From positions 310,001-374,000 of the forward strand of contig JAYKAV010002931.1 of assembly GCA_035582835.1 (NCBI GenBank): DNA of 64,000 nucleotides. Reading direction: 5' to 3'. The stretch is from Phoebastria nigripes. Its lineage: Eukaryota; Chordata; Aves; Procellariiformes; Diomedeidae. The notes below the pieces were generated by a model, which searched no databases, was not told where the DNA came from, and saw only the letters and a list, made by a program, of their open reading frames with translations. The position numbers and the translations under genes are program-made. Below, piece after piece: positions 48,187-61,120 of this stretch; position 1 is the first letter of the stretch, and every line of letters begins with the position of its first letter.

Positions 48187-50851
48187 CTTTATCCAGAGAA
48201 CCTGAACAGCAGGAGAGCACCCAGGAGGTGAGAGCCCAGCTGCCGCTGGGGTGACGAGTGGCTTCTCAGGCTGGAAACATTGTGCTCAATCCAACTGAGG
48301 AGGGAAGGGGCTGGTTTTGGCTGCGCTTCAGGTGGCACTCAACACAGGTTTTGCCTAATAAAAGCACAATGTGTCCCCAGGCCGACATACTAAGCCTGCC
48401 AGCGGGGAGGGTGCCTGCTGTCTCCCTGCCTGGTGCCATGCTGGAAGGAGCTGAGCCAGGAGACCAGCTGGTATCGCAGGCAGCAGCGTGATGTGCCCCA
48501 AGAGCAGCTGCTCGGGAAGGGTGGAAGAACTGCCCGAATTGGAAATAACAGCCTCAGGTGAAGGGAGAGTGGGGAAAGCGGACCGATCTGCCAGCCAGCA
48601 CCAGTTCTTGTTATGCAGAGCAGTGACAGCTGCCAAGAAGCCTCCCCCAAGCTCCTGGGCGCAGCACAGGGAAATGGGCTGCCCTTGGCCCCAAGCAGGA
48701 GAATGGTGGGAGAAATCCTCCTCTTTAAATGCTCTCCCAAAACAGGGAAGAATCCTCCAGAACCAGCCTTGAAAGCATCAGCTGCTGCCTACTAAAAAAC
48801 TGAGAGCTGAGGATGCGGGGGGGGGGAAGGAAAACAAACCAATTAACTGTGTAGACAGCAAGGCAGAGAAGGGCTGGCAAAAGGGGCTGCTACCAGAAAG
48901 CGATGGCTGGGAAGCTCTCCTGTGCTCCCCAGGCAGTCGGGCCACCACGGGAACCTCCCCAGCCCCCATCCAGGCCCGTTCTCTGCTGCAGTATGGCTGA
49001 CAGTCAGAACGCGGTATGGATCAACAGCAGGTAAATAAGGACCATCGGCCCTTTATGAGCCTCCTTCATTGTGACTGTAACTCACCTGCCAACATCAGCC
49101 ACAAAATGAGTTTTGTATTATTCCCTTTCTTTAAATTCAGCATTTACTTATCCTTTCTTCTGCTCCCTTCCAACCTCTGAGTGATGCTCGGGCAGGCCGT
49201 GTTCAGCTCAACAGCGCGCCCACCAGACCAGCACCCAGATCACCAGCACCCAGCAAAAGTGCTCCCACTGCCCCTGCCTGCACCCCTCCTGCCTGGGCTG
49301 GGCTCTGGCTCCCACTGCCTCGATCCTGCACCCCTTGCACAGAAAGGACAAGCAAAGGTGACTATGTGGCCACAGCCTTCCTCTTGCTCATTTACACCTA
49401 AGGAACACAATTTTTCCTTCATTTTTATAGAAGTGCAGAAAATATTGCCAGATTTCCAAAGCTTTAATGAAGCTGAGCTGTAGCTCAGATGCTTCCACAG
49501 GGTCTTCTGTGACACTCCCAGGTCCCCGCTCCCTCCCACTTCTGCAGCGGCCAAGGACTGTCGGCATCTCACCGCATCCCAGCCCCTGAAGTTTATGAGC
49601 AAACTGAAACACCCTTTAACTGCTTCTCAGTTATGCAAAACTTATTTCTGCTACAACACTCCAGGTAACTCTTTCCTGAAGAGCCAGAGCCACATCCTCA
49701 GCTGCACCATGTATACCCCAGACAAAACTGAACAGCAGACCAGAAAAACCCACTCTTTCAAGGTTGGGCTGGTCAAACTCCCCAGCAAAAGGGATGTGCT
49801 TGAGGCTGGAGGCCAGGTATCAGGTGATCTGTGATAGCACTTCAACATTTTGGGGCCGTGTAGCCTGTTCAGCCCAGCAGTGCCAGACCACACCACAAAA
49901 GACCACTTAAGTCCAGCTTTTTCTTCTTTTTGTCTCAGCTGAGACCATTTCATTAAATAACAAAAATCCAGGCATTCCCTGTTGTCTCCCCTACGAATTT
50001 TCTCAAAAGGAATTAGAGGCTGTTTCTACCAAATTCTGGAAAAAATCACAAATTGTCTCATGCACACAGACACAGACTGCCAAATCCAACATTAAAAACA
50101 AATCCCATTTTTTTCCCCGTTTTCCATGAGTTTAGCTCCGGTACCATGAGGATAGTATCAGGAAACTGCAGAGAGACACTCTACTCCCCCAAAATAAAAA
50201 TACTTTCAAGGCAACCTAAATATAACAATAATGGCAGACTGCAGGCCTGCAGTGCGTGGGGCCAGCTTTCACAGGAGTTTCTAAGGGGACCTCAGTTTTC
50301 CTAAGGGGGTCTGGCTCCAAACTCAGAGAAACATCAGCTCCTGGCTAAAAACGTGCCAATGTTGTATGGGAAATGGAAAAAAAAGTGGCATTCCGCATCC
50401 TAACTACCATATTCTACCCTTCCTGTACCACTAAGAGACAGGATTAGTGGCATCGCATAAAATGCTTGGAAGGTGAAAGACAAAGCAATGGCATTTGCAG
50501 GAATCTGAGACCAACACATACCAAAACAAACACAGCCCATCCTCCGGGGGTGGGGGGGATACAAAAGCCAAGTAAACAACTCACTGATTCTCACCTTCTG
50601 TCTGTTGTCATAGGATATAAGCACTTCCACATCAAATAAATGCCACAGATTTTCTCCTTCACCCCTCCTCTCTCTCCCCCGAGGATCAAAGCTCTTCAGG
50701 TAAGCCTGGAGTGCCCACAGTGATGATTATGGGAAGGATAGGAAGACATTATCAAGGCACTAGGAAACACTCCATGCAAAAAAACCCTCTCAAGTCTCTG
50801 TGTTTTTGATAGAAAGCCCTCAGTTTTTCTCCTCCAGCCCTGACCCTAACT

Positions 50852-50960
50852 TCACAGCATCACAGGATAATTCAACTTGGAAGGGATCTTAGGAGGCCTC
50901 TGGTTCAAACTCCTGCTCAAAGCTAGGTCAGCTCCAAGGTCAGGCTGGGTTGGATACTAG
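50852..50960 (-). mobile_element. CR1 LINE 3' fragment, about 110 bp
   Basis: The plus strand shows the antisense CR1 3' signature: TTCACAGCATCACAGGATAA, TTCAACTTGGAAGGGATCTT, CTCTGGTTCAAACTCCTGCT and CAAAGCTAGGTCAGCTCCAA. It is 5'-truncated and followed 30 bases later by an A24 run, which is not part of CR1. Confidence 0.8.
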
Positions 50961-50988
50961 GGGGTTTTTCCTTCCCAGCTGTTTCCAC

Positions 50989-51012
50989 AAAAAAAAAAAA
51001 AAAAAAAAAAAA
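50989..51012 (+). repeat. A24 homopolymer
   Basis: Twenty-four consecutive A bases just right of the CR1 fragment. CR1 elements do not end in poly(A), so this has a separate origin. Confidence 0.85.
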
Positions 51013-53145
51013 GCAGGGGGGAGGTTTGAGGGGAACTCACCACGTGGATTTTGCAGAAACTGCATATATACACTGAATTAATTTGCTGTGACTTTCAGAG
51101 ATTTGGTCACATGTTGGCCCTCGTTACAAAATAAAATTTCATTAAATGAAGAGTTATGCCACTTTTAGCAACAAATATGTTGAAGATTCTCAAAACCATT
51201 ACTCCTCGGAAAATTAAATATAGACTTAGGTTTTGGTTTTACCATTTATTTATAATAACTGGTACCAGTTTTTATACCAAGTTCATCTGGACTGACAGCT
51301 GACACATCAACTTCAGGCCAAAGCTATTTGAAATGGCAGAGCTGCTGTAGTTAATCCCCCCACTGGCACTCATGCATAATGCAAAGCACAAGCAGACACC
51401 TAAAAACCAGTGCTAAGTCTACCGGGTCTGGGATATTCAAAGGAATTCAAGGGTAACAGGCTCTCATTTGCCATCACAGTTCAATAGCAAACAGCAGCCT
51501 AACTCCCATGAGCTCCTACTGGCAAATCCCACGGCACCTCTTTGTCTCTAATGATGCTCCCACTGGTTTCCATGCAGATTCATTAGCAACAGCTGATTCT
51601 CCAGGGAACTCCAGGCGCCTCAGCCTCTCTCCCTTTCCTCCATAGTGAAGGTTTTGATTGCTTTTTTTAGTGCCTACTAAGACCTTCCCAATTTGCAATG
51701 GATTTTCCATATCGCAGGTTCAGTTGTTTATGGAGCTGATGGTTGGTGGCAGAAAGGGAACACCACTTGGCAGCACCGGACCTGCCGGGGCAGCACAGCC
51801 CTTTGCCCTGGAACAGCCAGGACACTGCTGCTGCTGCCACGCGGGTTCAGACCACTTGGTATAGAAATGATGTCTATAAGCTTTGAGGATCTGAAGACAA
51901 TTCCCAGCAGTTTCATTGGCAGTCGAGATCTCAAATACCATTGAGAAACCGGGCCCTCACACCTCAGTAAATCTGATTTCACAGTGGGAACTGAATTTGG
52001 TACTGGGTCTCAAAAAAGTGGGAAAAATATTTTGACCCTGAAGCTACCAAGGAAAGAGGAGCCTAATCCATTTCCCAGCTGATTGAATAAGGCATGAAAT
52101 CAATCTGAGAATTTTAATGCTGTTATTTACTTTTAACCAGCCCAACCCCATGAAAAAGCAGCAGCTGCATTTCTTAGGCAAACAAGCACCTTCATGAATA
52201 AGAGGTCTTTTTGCAAAAAGCAGATGAGCAATTAGATCGTAATAGATCCTACGTTGTCTCATCAGCTTTTGGTGCATTTTTTTTTGTTACAAGATAGAGA
52301 ACAGAAAGAATTCAAAGTCTATGATCAATAAGGTGTGCAACATAACTCTTCCTCACGTCTGTACTTTGGATTTTTGATTATTGTAAAATGACTGGAAATG
52401 CCATTATCCTGCATGTTTCTGTTCTTTGTTTAGTTGTTGGCTTAGGTAAAACAATGCAATTCAGTTTTCAGGTTTTGCCTCATAATTCTTTAGAGAAGTT
52501 TGGTCTAGAGAATTTGGACCAAATTCTTGGCTAAGACAAAATCTACATTTATTCCACCGAAACTGCTTTATCATAAAGCTCCATAATGGTTCCAACTCAT
52601 TTATTTCATACTTGTCTTAAAGCTCCAGGTTTTGGAGTCACATGATGATGCAGCTGTCTTTTCTTTTATTAAAGCCCAGTAAACACACTATTTTTAACAC
52701 TGATGTTATCTAAGAAAATATTTTAAAAACATCTCAAGCTCAGACACTGCCAGTGATACCACTTTAACATCAAGTTCATAGCATGCCCCTAGGTTGAAAT
52801 AATTTAAAATTTTAACCTACTTATATGGCTATGTTATCAGTTGTGTTGGCTTTAAAGCACACTGCTTCTAAACTATTTTTGGCATGCTGTTTTTTAATGC
52901 ATATCAATAAGAGAGACTTAAAAATAGGTCTGACTTGAAATCATAACTTGCCTGTGCATTAAATACCCACAGTCTCACCTTGGCAGGGCATACCGCCTGC
53001 CAGCTGTCTGCTCCTGCTTAATATTAATTTATTTAGGTATGAATTCTCTATTAAATTGTCTTTGTGCTAAGCTTTGAAGCTTTAGATGGTCAATTACAGA
53101 CACACACATGGTCCAACAGGTATTCTGCTAACAACGAACACATGT

Positions 53146-53151
53146 TTTATT
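53146..53151 (-). terminator. Poly(A) signal AATAAA for the proximal last exon
   Basis: The minus strand reads GGTCAATAAAACATGTG, a canonical signal. About 25-45 bases further on comes a GU-rich run (TGTTGGACCATGTGTGTGTC), the expected downstream element. The signal lies 96 bases after the stop of the longer frame, or 346 bases after the in-phase stop. The spacing makes this the best poly(A) site in the window. Confidence 0.5.
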
Positions 53152-53246
53152 GACCTACTTCTTTTCCAGCTCATTAAACACAGCTGCACTCAAATGATCA
53201 AGAGAAAATAACCATAAAACCCCAAGAACACCCTTCCTACAAAGGA

Positions 53247-53530
53247 TCACAAGGAACGTGACCAGCTGCCGGCGTGGGGCCACTGCTCCACCCAGCGCAG
53301 CAGCGCGCCCGTGCAGGGCACCTCTCCCGGGGCAGGGGCGGCTAGTCTGTCCGCTGACAACAGCAGCGGGGAAGCACGGGGAAACTCCTGCAGCCTCTTC
53401 GTTCGGGTGTCTAATGCGGCTGTATCTGAAGGGGGCTGCAACTGTTTCCCCCCGCCCCGTAATCTGCAGAAGACAGATTTGGCCAGCAGGCTGAAGTCAA
53501 AACAAACTTCGGTCAGCGGGTAACGCTCCT
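53247..53530. promoter_or_regulatory. Small CpG-island-like patch
   Basis: By eye count about 20 CpG dinucleotides fall in about 285 bases at roughly 60 percent GC, including CAGCGCAGCAGCGCGCCC. The flanking kilobases have almost none. It would pass the usual length, GC and observed/expected thresholds narrowly. It coincides with the candidate last exon, so it may reflect coding GC rather than a promoter. Confidence 0.5.
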
Positions 53531-53543
53531 GCTTGAATGTTTG
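53247..53543 (-). CDS. Candidate proximal (alternative) last exon of the minus-strand gene, or last exon of a separate gene
   Basis: The minus strand has a strong 3' splice site, GGGATTTCTGTTTCTCCAG, ending at 53544. From it a frame in phase 0 stays open for 98 codons to TGA at 53249-53247, followed 96 bases later by AATAAA with a GU-rich element. That phase does not match the phase-1 donor at 62567. If spliced from that donor, the frame would instead read A-NIQAGALPADRSLF and stop at 53499-53497, leaving the rest as 3' UTR. The exon is GC-rich with about 20 CpGs, unlike its surroundings. The phase-0 product (TEVCFDFSLLAKSVF..., ending PHAGSWSRSL) belongs to no family I recognise. Its frame is also open through the upstream intron, so openness alone is weak evidence. 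Confidence 0.35.
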   Translation of the reverse strand, partial: QTFKQERYPLTEVCFDFSLLAKSVFCRLRGGGKQLQPPSDTAALDTRTKRLQEFPRASPLLLSADRLAAPAPGEVPCTGALLRWVEQWPHAGSWSRSL

Positions 53544-53903
53544 CTGGAGAAACAGAAATCCCATGAAGTTACAAACCCAAACAGCATTTCCAAAGACTCN
53601 GCAGATGATGAAACCAGCCCTGCTGTCTACCACCAGCCAGCACATCCCCACACCTCCCTTGCCCGCCGTCCCAATTTGCACCCCACAGGTAAAACACCGC
53701 AGTGAAGCTTCCTCTCCTTCCCTCCCAAAGAGAGAAACAGTTAGCATTAACCCTGAAAATACAGTGTCTCTGGCACATGAATTCACTCCCTTTGAAACAA
53801 AAGGGGACATTTACACATCAAAACTATTCTTTTGAGCTCTCTGTTAGCACAGACAGACATTATTGTGCTGATTAACTTTGCTTCATATTGTACGGATGGT
53901 TTT

Positions 53904-53914
53904 GGGGGGGGGGG
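53904..53914 (+). repeat. G11 homopolymer
   Basis: Eleven consecutive G bases within an AT-rich context. Shorter similar runs are G10 at 48817-48826 and C9 at 32552-32560. Confidence 0.85.
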
Positions 53915-55314
53915 TTTAAACTACAATTTTGCTTTGAAATAAACATTAAATCAAAGACCTTGGCAAACAATTGGTTTTCTCCCCAGCTTTTGGCCAGTCT
54001 TTCAGGTGCAACACAAAAGAGCATGCTCTGGACTTTGGCAAATATTTTCTTGAGTAGCAGAAGGGCACAACTCTGTTACAAAAGCCGAAAGGGGGAGGCC
54101 ATTTATAAAACACTCACAAGTCTCCTCCTAAGCACCTCGGGTTTATATGGTCGTTTCCCAACAACAGACCAGATCCGTCACTTGTTACTCATAAAAGCTG
54201 ATGAGATCAAAACTCAAAGTAAGTGGCAGAGGAATACTAAGCCAATATATAGAATTGCTGCAGATCCAAAAATTAAGGCAAAGCACCTGTTTCAAATCAA
54301 TTACATGCTAATCTTACCTTTCAATAGAAGCTGCTGCTTATGGATTAATGGAGGAAAAAATATGGGCATTACTATAAGAGTGAGCATCTGAGAGAAGCCT
54401 CTTATCTGATAGTCACAGAGATACTTGTTCTCCCCTGAGCTCAGGGAAACAGTCGCTAATTTTTGACTGCAGTTTGCGTATTAGCACAGCCATTTTTATC
54501 CATTTTTAGTCAGGTTGGCAGGAACTATATGCACTGGTGTTTGCTTCTTGCAGTCACTAAAAAAAACAGCAAAAATTGAAAAGTTGCACATTCCCCAAGT
54601 TTTGCATCGTAAGCATAGGAAGTTTCAGGGTGTGATCGAATATTTTGAAATGGGTGCCCTTTTTAATTGTTTGCTGAATGCTCTGTGAACATGTAACTGC
54701 TGTGAAAAGAGTTTGCATAAAAGCTAAAGGGAAAACTGTACATCAAAGCCAGAAAAAAGCACAATTATCAAGTAAGCATGTGCCTTCATCCCTTCAGCCA
54801 AGTGCTTTCCTTGAGTGCCTAGAACGTACTTGGATCCACTTTCCTTTCTTCTGCTCCCACTTGTCTCTGCTATGGGCAACACTGGTCTTACCCTTAAGCC
54901 CAAATTCATCACCACCTCCTTCTACCTTGCCTTTACTAGAAGTTTTCTTCATTTCTAGTCCCGCTGCTGCACCTCTGTAGACCCCGGCTCTGCTTTGGTC
55001 TGACTCCCTCAGGTGCTTTCCCACTCCCTCGCTTCATGCACTGCAGCTCTGCACCGGTCCCATCCCACCACTCCAGAGAGCAGGCCACTTCCCCACCACA
55101 GAAGAAAAGTGATGCTATGTTTTAAAACACCCTCCTGCATTCATTTTCACTTTCAGTTCAAAACTGCCTATGTTTAACACAGAAGCCTTTCTTAGGACCT
55201 TCATCCCCTTCCCATTGCCGCTGTGCTGTAATGGCAAGTTCCTCTGCACAGGAGACAGCTTCTCTGCAGTTCTTGCTGTCAGCAACAACTATCCTGCAAT
55301 TCTCAACCTCAATT

Positions 55315-55337
55315 AAAAAAAAAAAAAAAAAAAAAAA
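55315..55337 (+). repeat. A23 homopolymer
   Basis: Twenty-three consecutive A bases with no recognisable retroposon body. Confidence 0.85.
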
Positions 55338-58300
55338 TCTCTTTTCATCCTTGCCAAATATACTAGTTTCCCTATCTGTCATATATTCTTTAACACGGAA
55401 TATATTCAATGACTTTTAAAGGCACACAGGTTTCTTTGATTTTTCTATGGCAGACCCTAAACAAATACAGCAAAATCACATTTATTTTTCTATCATTTAT
55501 GTTCCAGCTCTAGATCAAACTTCCAAGGGACACTCAAGGAATCTCGGCAGGTGACTGTTGGAAGTCTTCCTATTTGATTAAACTAGAAACAACTTCCATA
55601 CCAGCACCAAGGCTCCTCCACTCCACTGCCCCACCAAAAATTTACACCCAAAGGAAAGTTTTCTATAGCATCTGGGGAGGCAGAACAAGATACTCCATGA
55701 AATCTCCTCTAGCAGTTTGGCTACGGCCAATATAATTTATGTGGAAGGCAATCGGGTGCTCCTGTGATGAATGCCAGTAAAAGACAGACAGACAATCTTC
55801 CCCAGTTTCTCAATAAATATTTAACACCAGATGCTGCTGAGGAGGTTTAATATTACTAAGACTTCATTACTTTTACACAACACGCTACAGGCCATTTCCT
55901 GGAATATGTAAAGTATTATACTAAATAATTAAAATGAGATTGTACTTTGCAAAATAAGCCAGACAGATACACTCGGTGATTCAGCTACATGATTTTACAG
56001 GGTGTGTTTGCATACTCAGTATCTTGCAAAATTTGATCATTCATAAACAGCTTCTCCCAGCCATTAGGATGCATTATTTATTCATACTTGTGCATCTATT
56101 TCAGGCTCTAACTCCATTACAAAATGTATACAAAAGATTTTTAATGTACTAAAGCAGGGCACGCAACCAGGTCTCCACCCACAGATCACATTATCTGAGG
56201 AAAACATGGACCTCCCAAGGTCCTCCTGACATCAAACAACAATTAGCAAGAGTCTTGTTTTGTGACTGCCTTTCCTGAGAGATCACCTTTCCCTGCGGAC
56301 TTGCTGCCAAAGTAACAGCTCTGCACAATCCTGAGCTGGAGCTGCTTCACTACAAACCAGTTGTCTGGCAAAAGACCCCCTGCCAGGGTCTTCTGCTTTG
56401 AAATGTGCTCCCTTCCCTCCTTCTACTTCCCTGAAACCCGTATCTGTTGGACCAACCTGAGTAAAGAATAATCTGCGTGTAAGAGATACGGTCCAAACCA
56501 TTCTGGTTTCATTGATGCCAGTAATTCCACTGACTTCAAAAACCACTGCACTGAAGCTGCTGGAACCGTAAATATGAGGAAAATGAGAAAGATTTGGCCA
56601 TAATCCTGTTGTTGGTTAAGAAGTCTGCAGGCAACGAAACCCNGAGTATGGTGTGCAGATTTACACCAACACCAGTGGTACCTCAAAAGACAGGGATGGA
56701 CAATCTCTTCACTCCATTCATCACCTTAAAGATGTGAACTATTTTAAACTTCCCTCCTAATGAATGATGTCTAAATGAGAAGGTATTAGAAAGAATAAAA
56801 TCAGACAGGCATTACACAGGAAATTCTGTACTTATATTAGTGTACAGAATAAAACCAGAACATCATTAACTGCCTTAATTAAAAGGTTATGTAATACTGC
56901 TGCATCTACTGTGGTTATGTTCAGAAATGAGAAAAAGTATTTTGAGATGAGAAAATTAGTAACAGAACTACAAAACCCTAGCGCTGCAGAGCTGAAAAGC
57001 AAGTGTTACTTGAAATATACTAATTGCAGATGACATATAATGACATATTTTTCACTTTGGTATCACACTGCCATGTGATTTAATCCCTTTTGCCATCTGC
57101 TTTAAACAAATGGCAGTGTTATTCCCAAGAGGAAAAAAATACTTCCCCTGTGATTCACTTCCATCAAGTATCCCACAGACACTGATGTCTTATGGCAGAG
57201 CATGAAGCTCGGTGTTCTGTAGTATGGAGACGAGGCAAATTTGCTGTTATCTGTTGCAGAGTTAAAAGTAAGATCTTACTTGTTCTAATAAATCAATGTG
57301 ATTTTGAACTTGGGAGATGCAGGTGCTGATGTTACTCAACTTCATATTCTTCTATCTTTCCATTTAATTTTATTCCCATTATAACATGTTGAGCACTATG
57401 GGCTCTGTGCTCACCTATGCAGCCATCCATGCTAAGAGTAGAAGGGATATGTTGAACACAGAAAGGGCAATTGGGAATTAATTGCATGTTCTCAATTTGG
57501 CATCTACTCAATTAAAAAAGACAAAAAGTTTAAAGTAGCTTAAAATATCACATCTGCTCAGGAGGCTCCCTGACAAACCGGGAGCTCCATGGTCATGTCA
57601 TCCTTTACATTTAAAAGATTTCCCTCCTTCCCTCTTCTCAAGTGAAAGAACAACAGAAAGAATTTGCTCACTGTGCAGGGCAAACAGTGAAAAAATTGCA
57701 CTACTAAAAATACCGTGAAACACACCAGAAAAACTCAAAATAGGCAGAAAAGCATCTTCACATGCCATTCTACAGGTGGAAAGGGGTTGGCCTGCCGTTG
57801 GCTACAAAGGATGCTGTTTAAACAGGAGACACGTAAAGTGTGTGCTGTACAGGGAACAATTACGTTCCAGCTCAGAAGACAAGCACGTCAGATGTACTCA
57901 GAAGGGGTTCATACAGCAGCAATAGTACAGAAATTAACTCACAATGGTCACATATGCACAACTGTGATGACTTTTTTTGTGGGAGCTAGTCATTAATTTC
58001 AACAGGTTCCAAGCAATGAAAGCGATCTTACTCAACAAAGACCTCAGTATGGGAACCCATTAACCACCTCCAGCGCTGGCAGCAGTAGCTATGCTTATTT
58101 GAGTAAGACCCTGAGTTACTGAGCTTCACCCCTTGCCAAAATCCTGTGCTGACTTGGAACCACGGGGAAACAGCTTGTACATCTTCAGATGGCTTTTTAA
58201 CACTGTAGTGCAAAGCATATTTCACTTGGTTTTTATCACACTTGCATCAGCTTTACACTGTATACCTCTTCTGACTGCAACAAATTCGTCTTACACAAAT

Positions 58301-60779
58301 ATGAGAAAAGACCCAGGCCCATACAGCACCATCCTCAACCTCCCTGATGCACACATATGCAGGTACTTTTATACAATGTTATTAGGCCATAACCGATGTT
58401 AAGGTAGCCAAAAAATAATGTGTTGTTCTAAACCTCATCTCAATTACCAATGGGAAACTGAACCAAATTAATCTGATCCACAGTTTTAAGAACAGGTTCA
58501 ATAGAGCAATCACCATTAGCACAATCTGCCTTAAGGAATAGGAGGGGAATTTCTTATTAAGAATAAGGAAAAAAAATGGAGTTATAGGATATTACACATT
58601 GTTTCTGGGGTTTTTGCTTTTTCTATTGCAAATTAAATATTTTACATCTCTAGAAACCACCTTCTTTGATGAAAACCACTATAAATTGATTATTTTGCCA
58701 AAATCAAACTCTCTCATTTGCTTATATGCATATATGTACAAATTTCTGTCCTTTAAAAAGGATTAAAATCACATTAGTCAAATAGAGCCCTATTTTTGCT
58801 CCCTAGTTTTGCATTTGGCTGTTTATGGAGATCACAGGTTTTTCTATGTTCCCCATAAAGTTTTAAACTATATTTTTCACTACATCATGCATAAAGATCC
58901 TTCATGGTAACACTGTAAATGTCAGGGGAAAAAAACTCCCACAATCAAGTTTCAGTGCAGTTTTCCACATCTGTCCCTTTTCAACTCTATTCCTGTAGCT
59001 ACAACATCTGAATAAAAAAAATGAAAGGCAGTACCAGCGAACAATGCTGTTCACTTCAAAGCTTAAAAGAATTAAAATCGCACTGATTCCTGAAATCAAA
59101 GAGGTGAATCCATCGGTAAATCCTTAGGCATCACTTTGGCTAGTTAACCTGACATGTCAATTAAATGCAAGAGTAATTTATTCAATTCTCAGTCTAGTCT
59201 GACACAAAACCTATACTTCCCCTGATTCCTAATTAGCCAAAGTACTTGTTTTCTTTCATGCAGATAATTTCATAACCATTTGTGTAAAGCATTAACACAT
59301 TTTTCTTTCAATCATATTTTCCTCCTGTTGACTGACACACCTTTTCTAGTGAGTGTACTTTTGCCAGTTTCAGCTTTGTGGGAACTTGCCCCAAGGTCTT
59401 TACTAAAGTTCCCTCCCATACACATAAAACAATGATATATAATCATGATGTTAGCTATGTGAAGAGACATATGTCTTACCTTAGAAAATATGAATGGAAA
59501 ATTATGCACTGGAGGAATGTAGCCATTTCCATTTGAGTATATTTATGAAGCTAAATCGCATAGTACTTAACATACAGTAGAATGCAGCGTGATTAACTCC
59601 TTGACAACATGTTCAGGTGGTGCTTCTCATTAAATAATTTAAGGGTTTTTTTGACAGACCAGACTTCTTACAGGATGCCTAATAATGCTAGGAAAATTAA
59701 TCAAAACCAAGGAATTCCTTTTGTGTACACACAAAACTTACTATATGCAAGATCTGGCCATGTATGTAACTGGTACGTGGCTATTTCCAGTAAACCATAC
59801 TCAGTATTTGTTTCCTAGTTCTATTTTGACTTATTATTTAGGAACGTTTTTTGAAAGATGATTATGAGACTTTATACATAGAGCTGGTTGAAAAATGCAG
59901 GAAAATGTCATGAAACATTCATCCACGTGAAAATATTAAACATTTCAGCTAACTTTCAAATTCTTTCTGGTCTTTCTCTCATTGCATCTCTGTTGGTTTC
60001 CCTTCACAGTGATCGGAACTGACTATATCCTGCAGACGTGTCAGGAAACGGGAGGCACAAGGTCAGAGATCTTCTTCAACTCTGCTAAACTCTCTGGGGA
60101 AAAAGCACGGCCAAAAAAAACCAGCGAAAAGGAAATCAGTTTCCTTGTATAAAACGTTTGTACTGCTCAGCTCGATTCACATTGCTTAGGAACAAGTGAT
60201 TTACTTCATTTCCATGTGCAGAGCCATTTGCTGGGCCTTCAGATGCCATCTGTCTTTCAGGGGGAAGTTTAGCGTTCTTCTCAATCCCCGCTCCCCGTAT
60301 GGTGGCTCCTGATGCATGACAGAAGCAAGTCTGAATCGTGCAGACTCATGCACTGCACAATCAGAGCATAAAACACATGTCACCCTCCGAATCACAAATG
60401 CAACTATGGAATGTGATGGCACATCTCTCTGGGGGGAGGCTCCCAGCCCTGCCTGCTCTAGCAACGCACTGGGGGGCTTCGCAGCACCATCTGCACCATC
60501 AGGATGCTGCAAGGATTTGCTGCACTGTTTTGCCAAAGGCGCCTTGTGACTCAATCAAGGCAGTAACTGCAGGTTTTATGGACATGACTTACCCAGAGAG
60601 ACTTATACTAGCCTGTTACTCTACCTCTTGGGCAGGCTTTGTAGCCAGTGCTGGTCCCCAAGCTGCTGGGACTGCACTGGTGCCCTGTTACCACCGCAAG
60701 ATAAGAATGTCTACACAAGATGCAGTGGCAACACCTGAACACAAAGCTGGCCCATTGTAGGTGAAGGGCATCTTTACAT

Positions 60780-61120
60780 ACAAAAGCTCCACTGGCTTAT
60801 CTTAGAATCAGTGCAATTAAACTGGTACAAGCCAGTTTAATTAAACCAGATGCTCTCATGTGGGCTCAATAGAAAGTATCCTGGTTAGCTTGCATCTGAA
60901 CGTTTGCCAGTGCAAGCTAATCCACTTTTGAGAGGTTTAAACCCACATATGTGTTCCTTTTCAAATTTGCACTAGCTTAGCTAACCTATTACTAAAATGA
61001 CAACTTCAGTCAAACTAGAACAAGTTTCACCAGGCTAATTATTTAGGCATTTTTAGAAATATTAATCTCTTTTACTAATCAGCTTGGTTTGCTGATTGTG
61101 GTGATGAGACTAGTCTGCCC
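60780..61120. mobile_element. Probable palindromic DNA-transposon (MITE-like) relic
   Basis: Within 130 bases there are three perfect inverted repeats. AATTAAACTGG (60815-60825) pairs with CCAGTTTAATT (60832-60842) across a 6-base loop. TTAGCTTGCA (60885-60894) pairs with TGCAAGCTAA (60911-60920) across 16 bases. GGTTTAAACC (60934-60943) is self-complementary. The wording (CAGTTTAATTAAACCAGA then CTCATGTGGG) resembles non-autonomous elements of reptile genomes built from gtttaactaaaccggtgcaa and cgtgtggac blocks. I cannot name the family or fix the ends; no open frame is present. Confidence 0.4.

Larger units (their letters stand above)
45743..53119 (-). other. Intron or intergenic stretch between the two candidate last exons
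   Basis: If the distal exon is joined to 62567-62867 this is intron. It holds a CR1 fragment (50852-50960), A/T homopolymers (46496-46511, 48157-48186, 50989-51012) and a GC-rich patch (about 48200-49400). No further exon with matching phase was found. The direct repeat CCAGCACCCAG occurs twice near 49230-49255. Confidence 0.4.

Noticed and set aside
53544..53810. 5' half of the 187-codon minus-strand frame ending at 53247
   Set aside because: This part lies upstream of the strong splice acceptor at 53544, contains an N and reads like intron; only the part after the acceptor is kept as a candidate exon.
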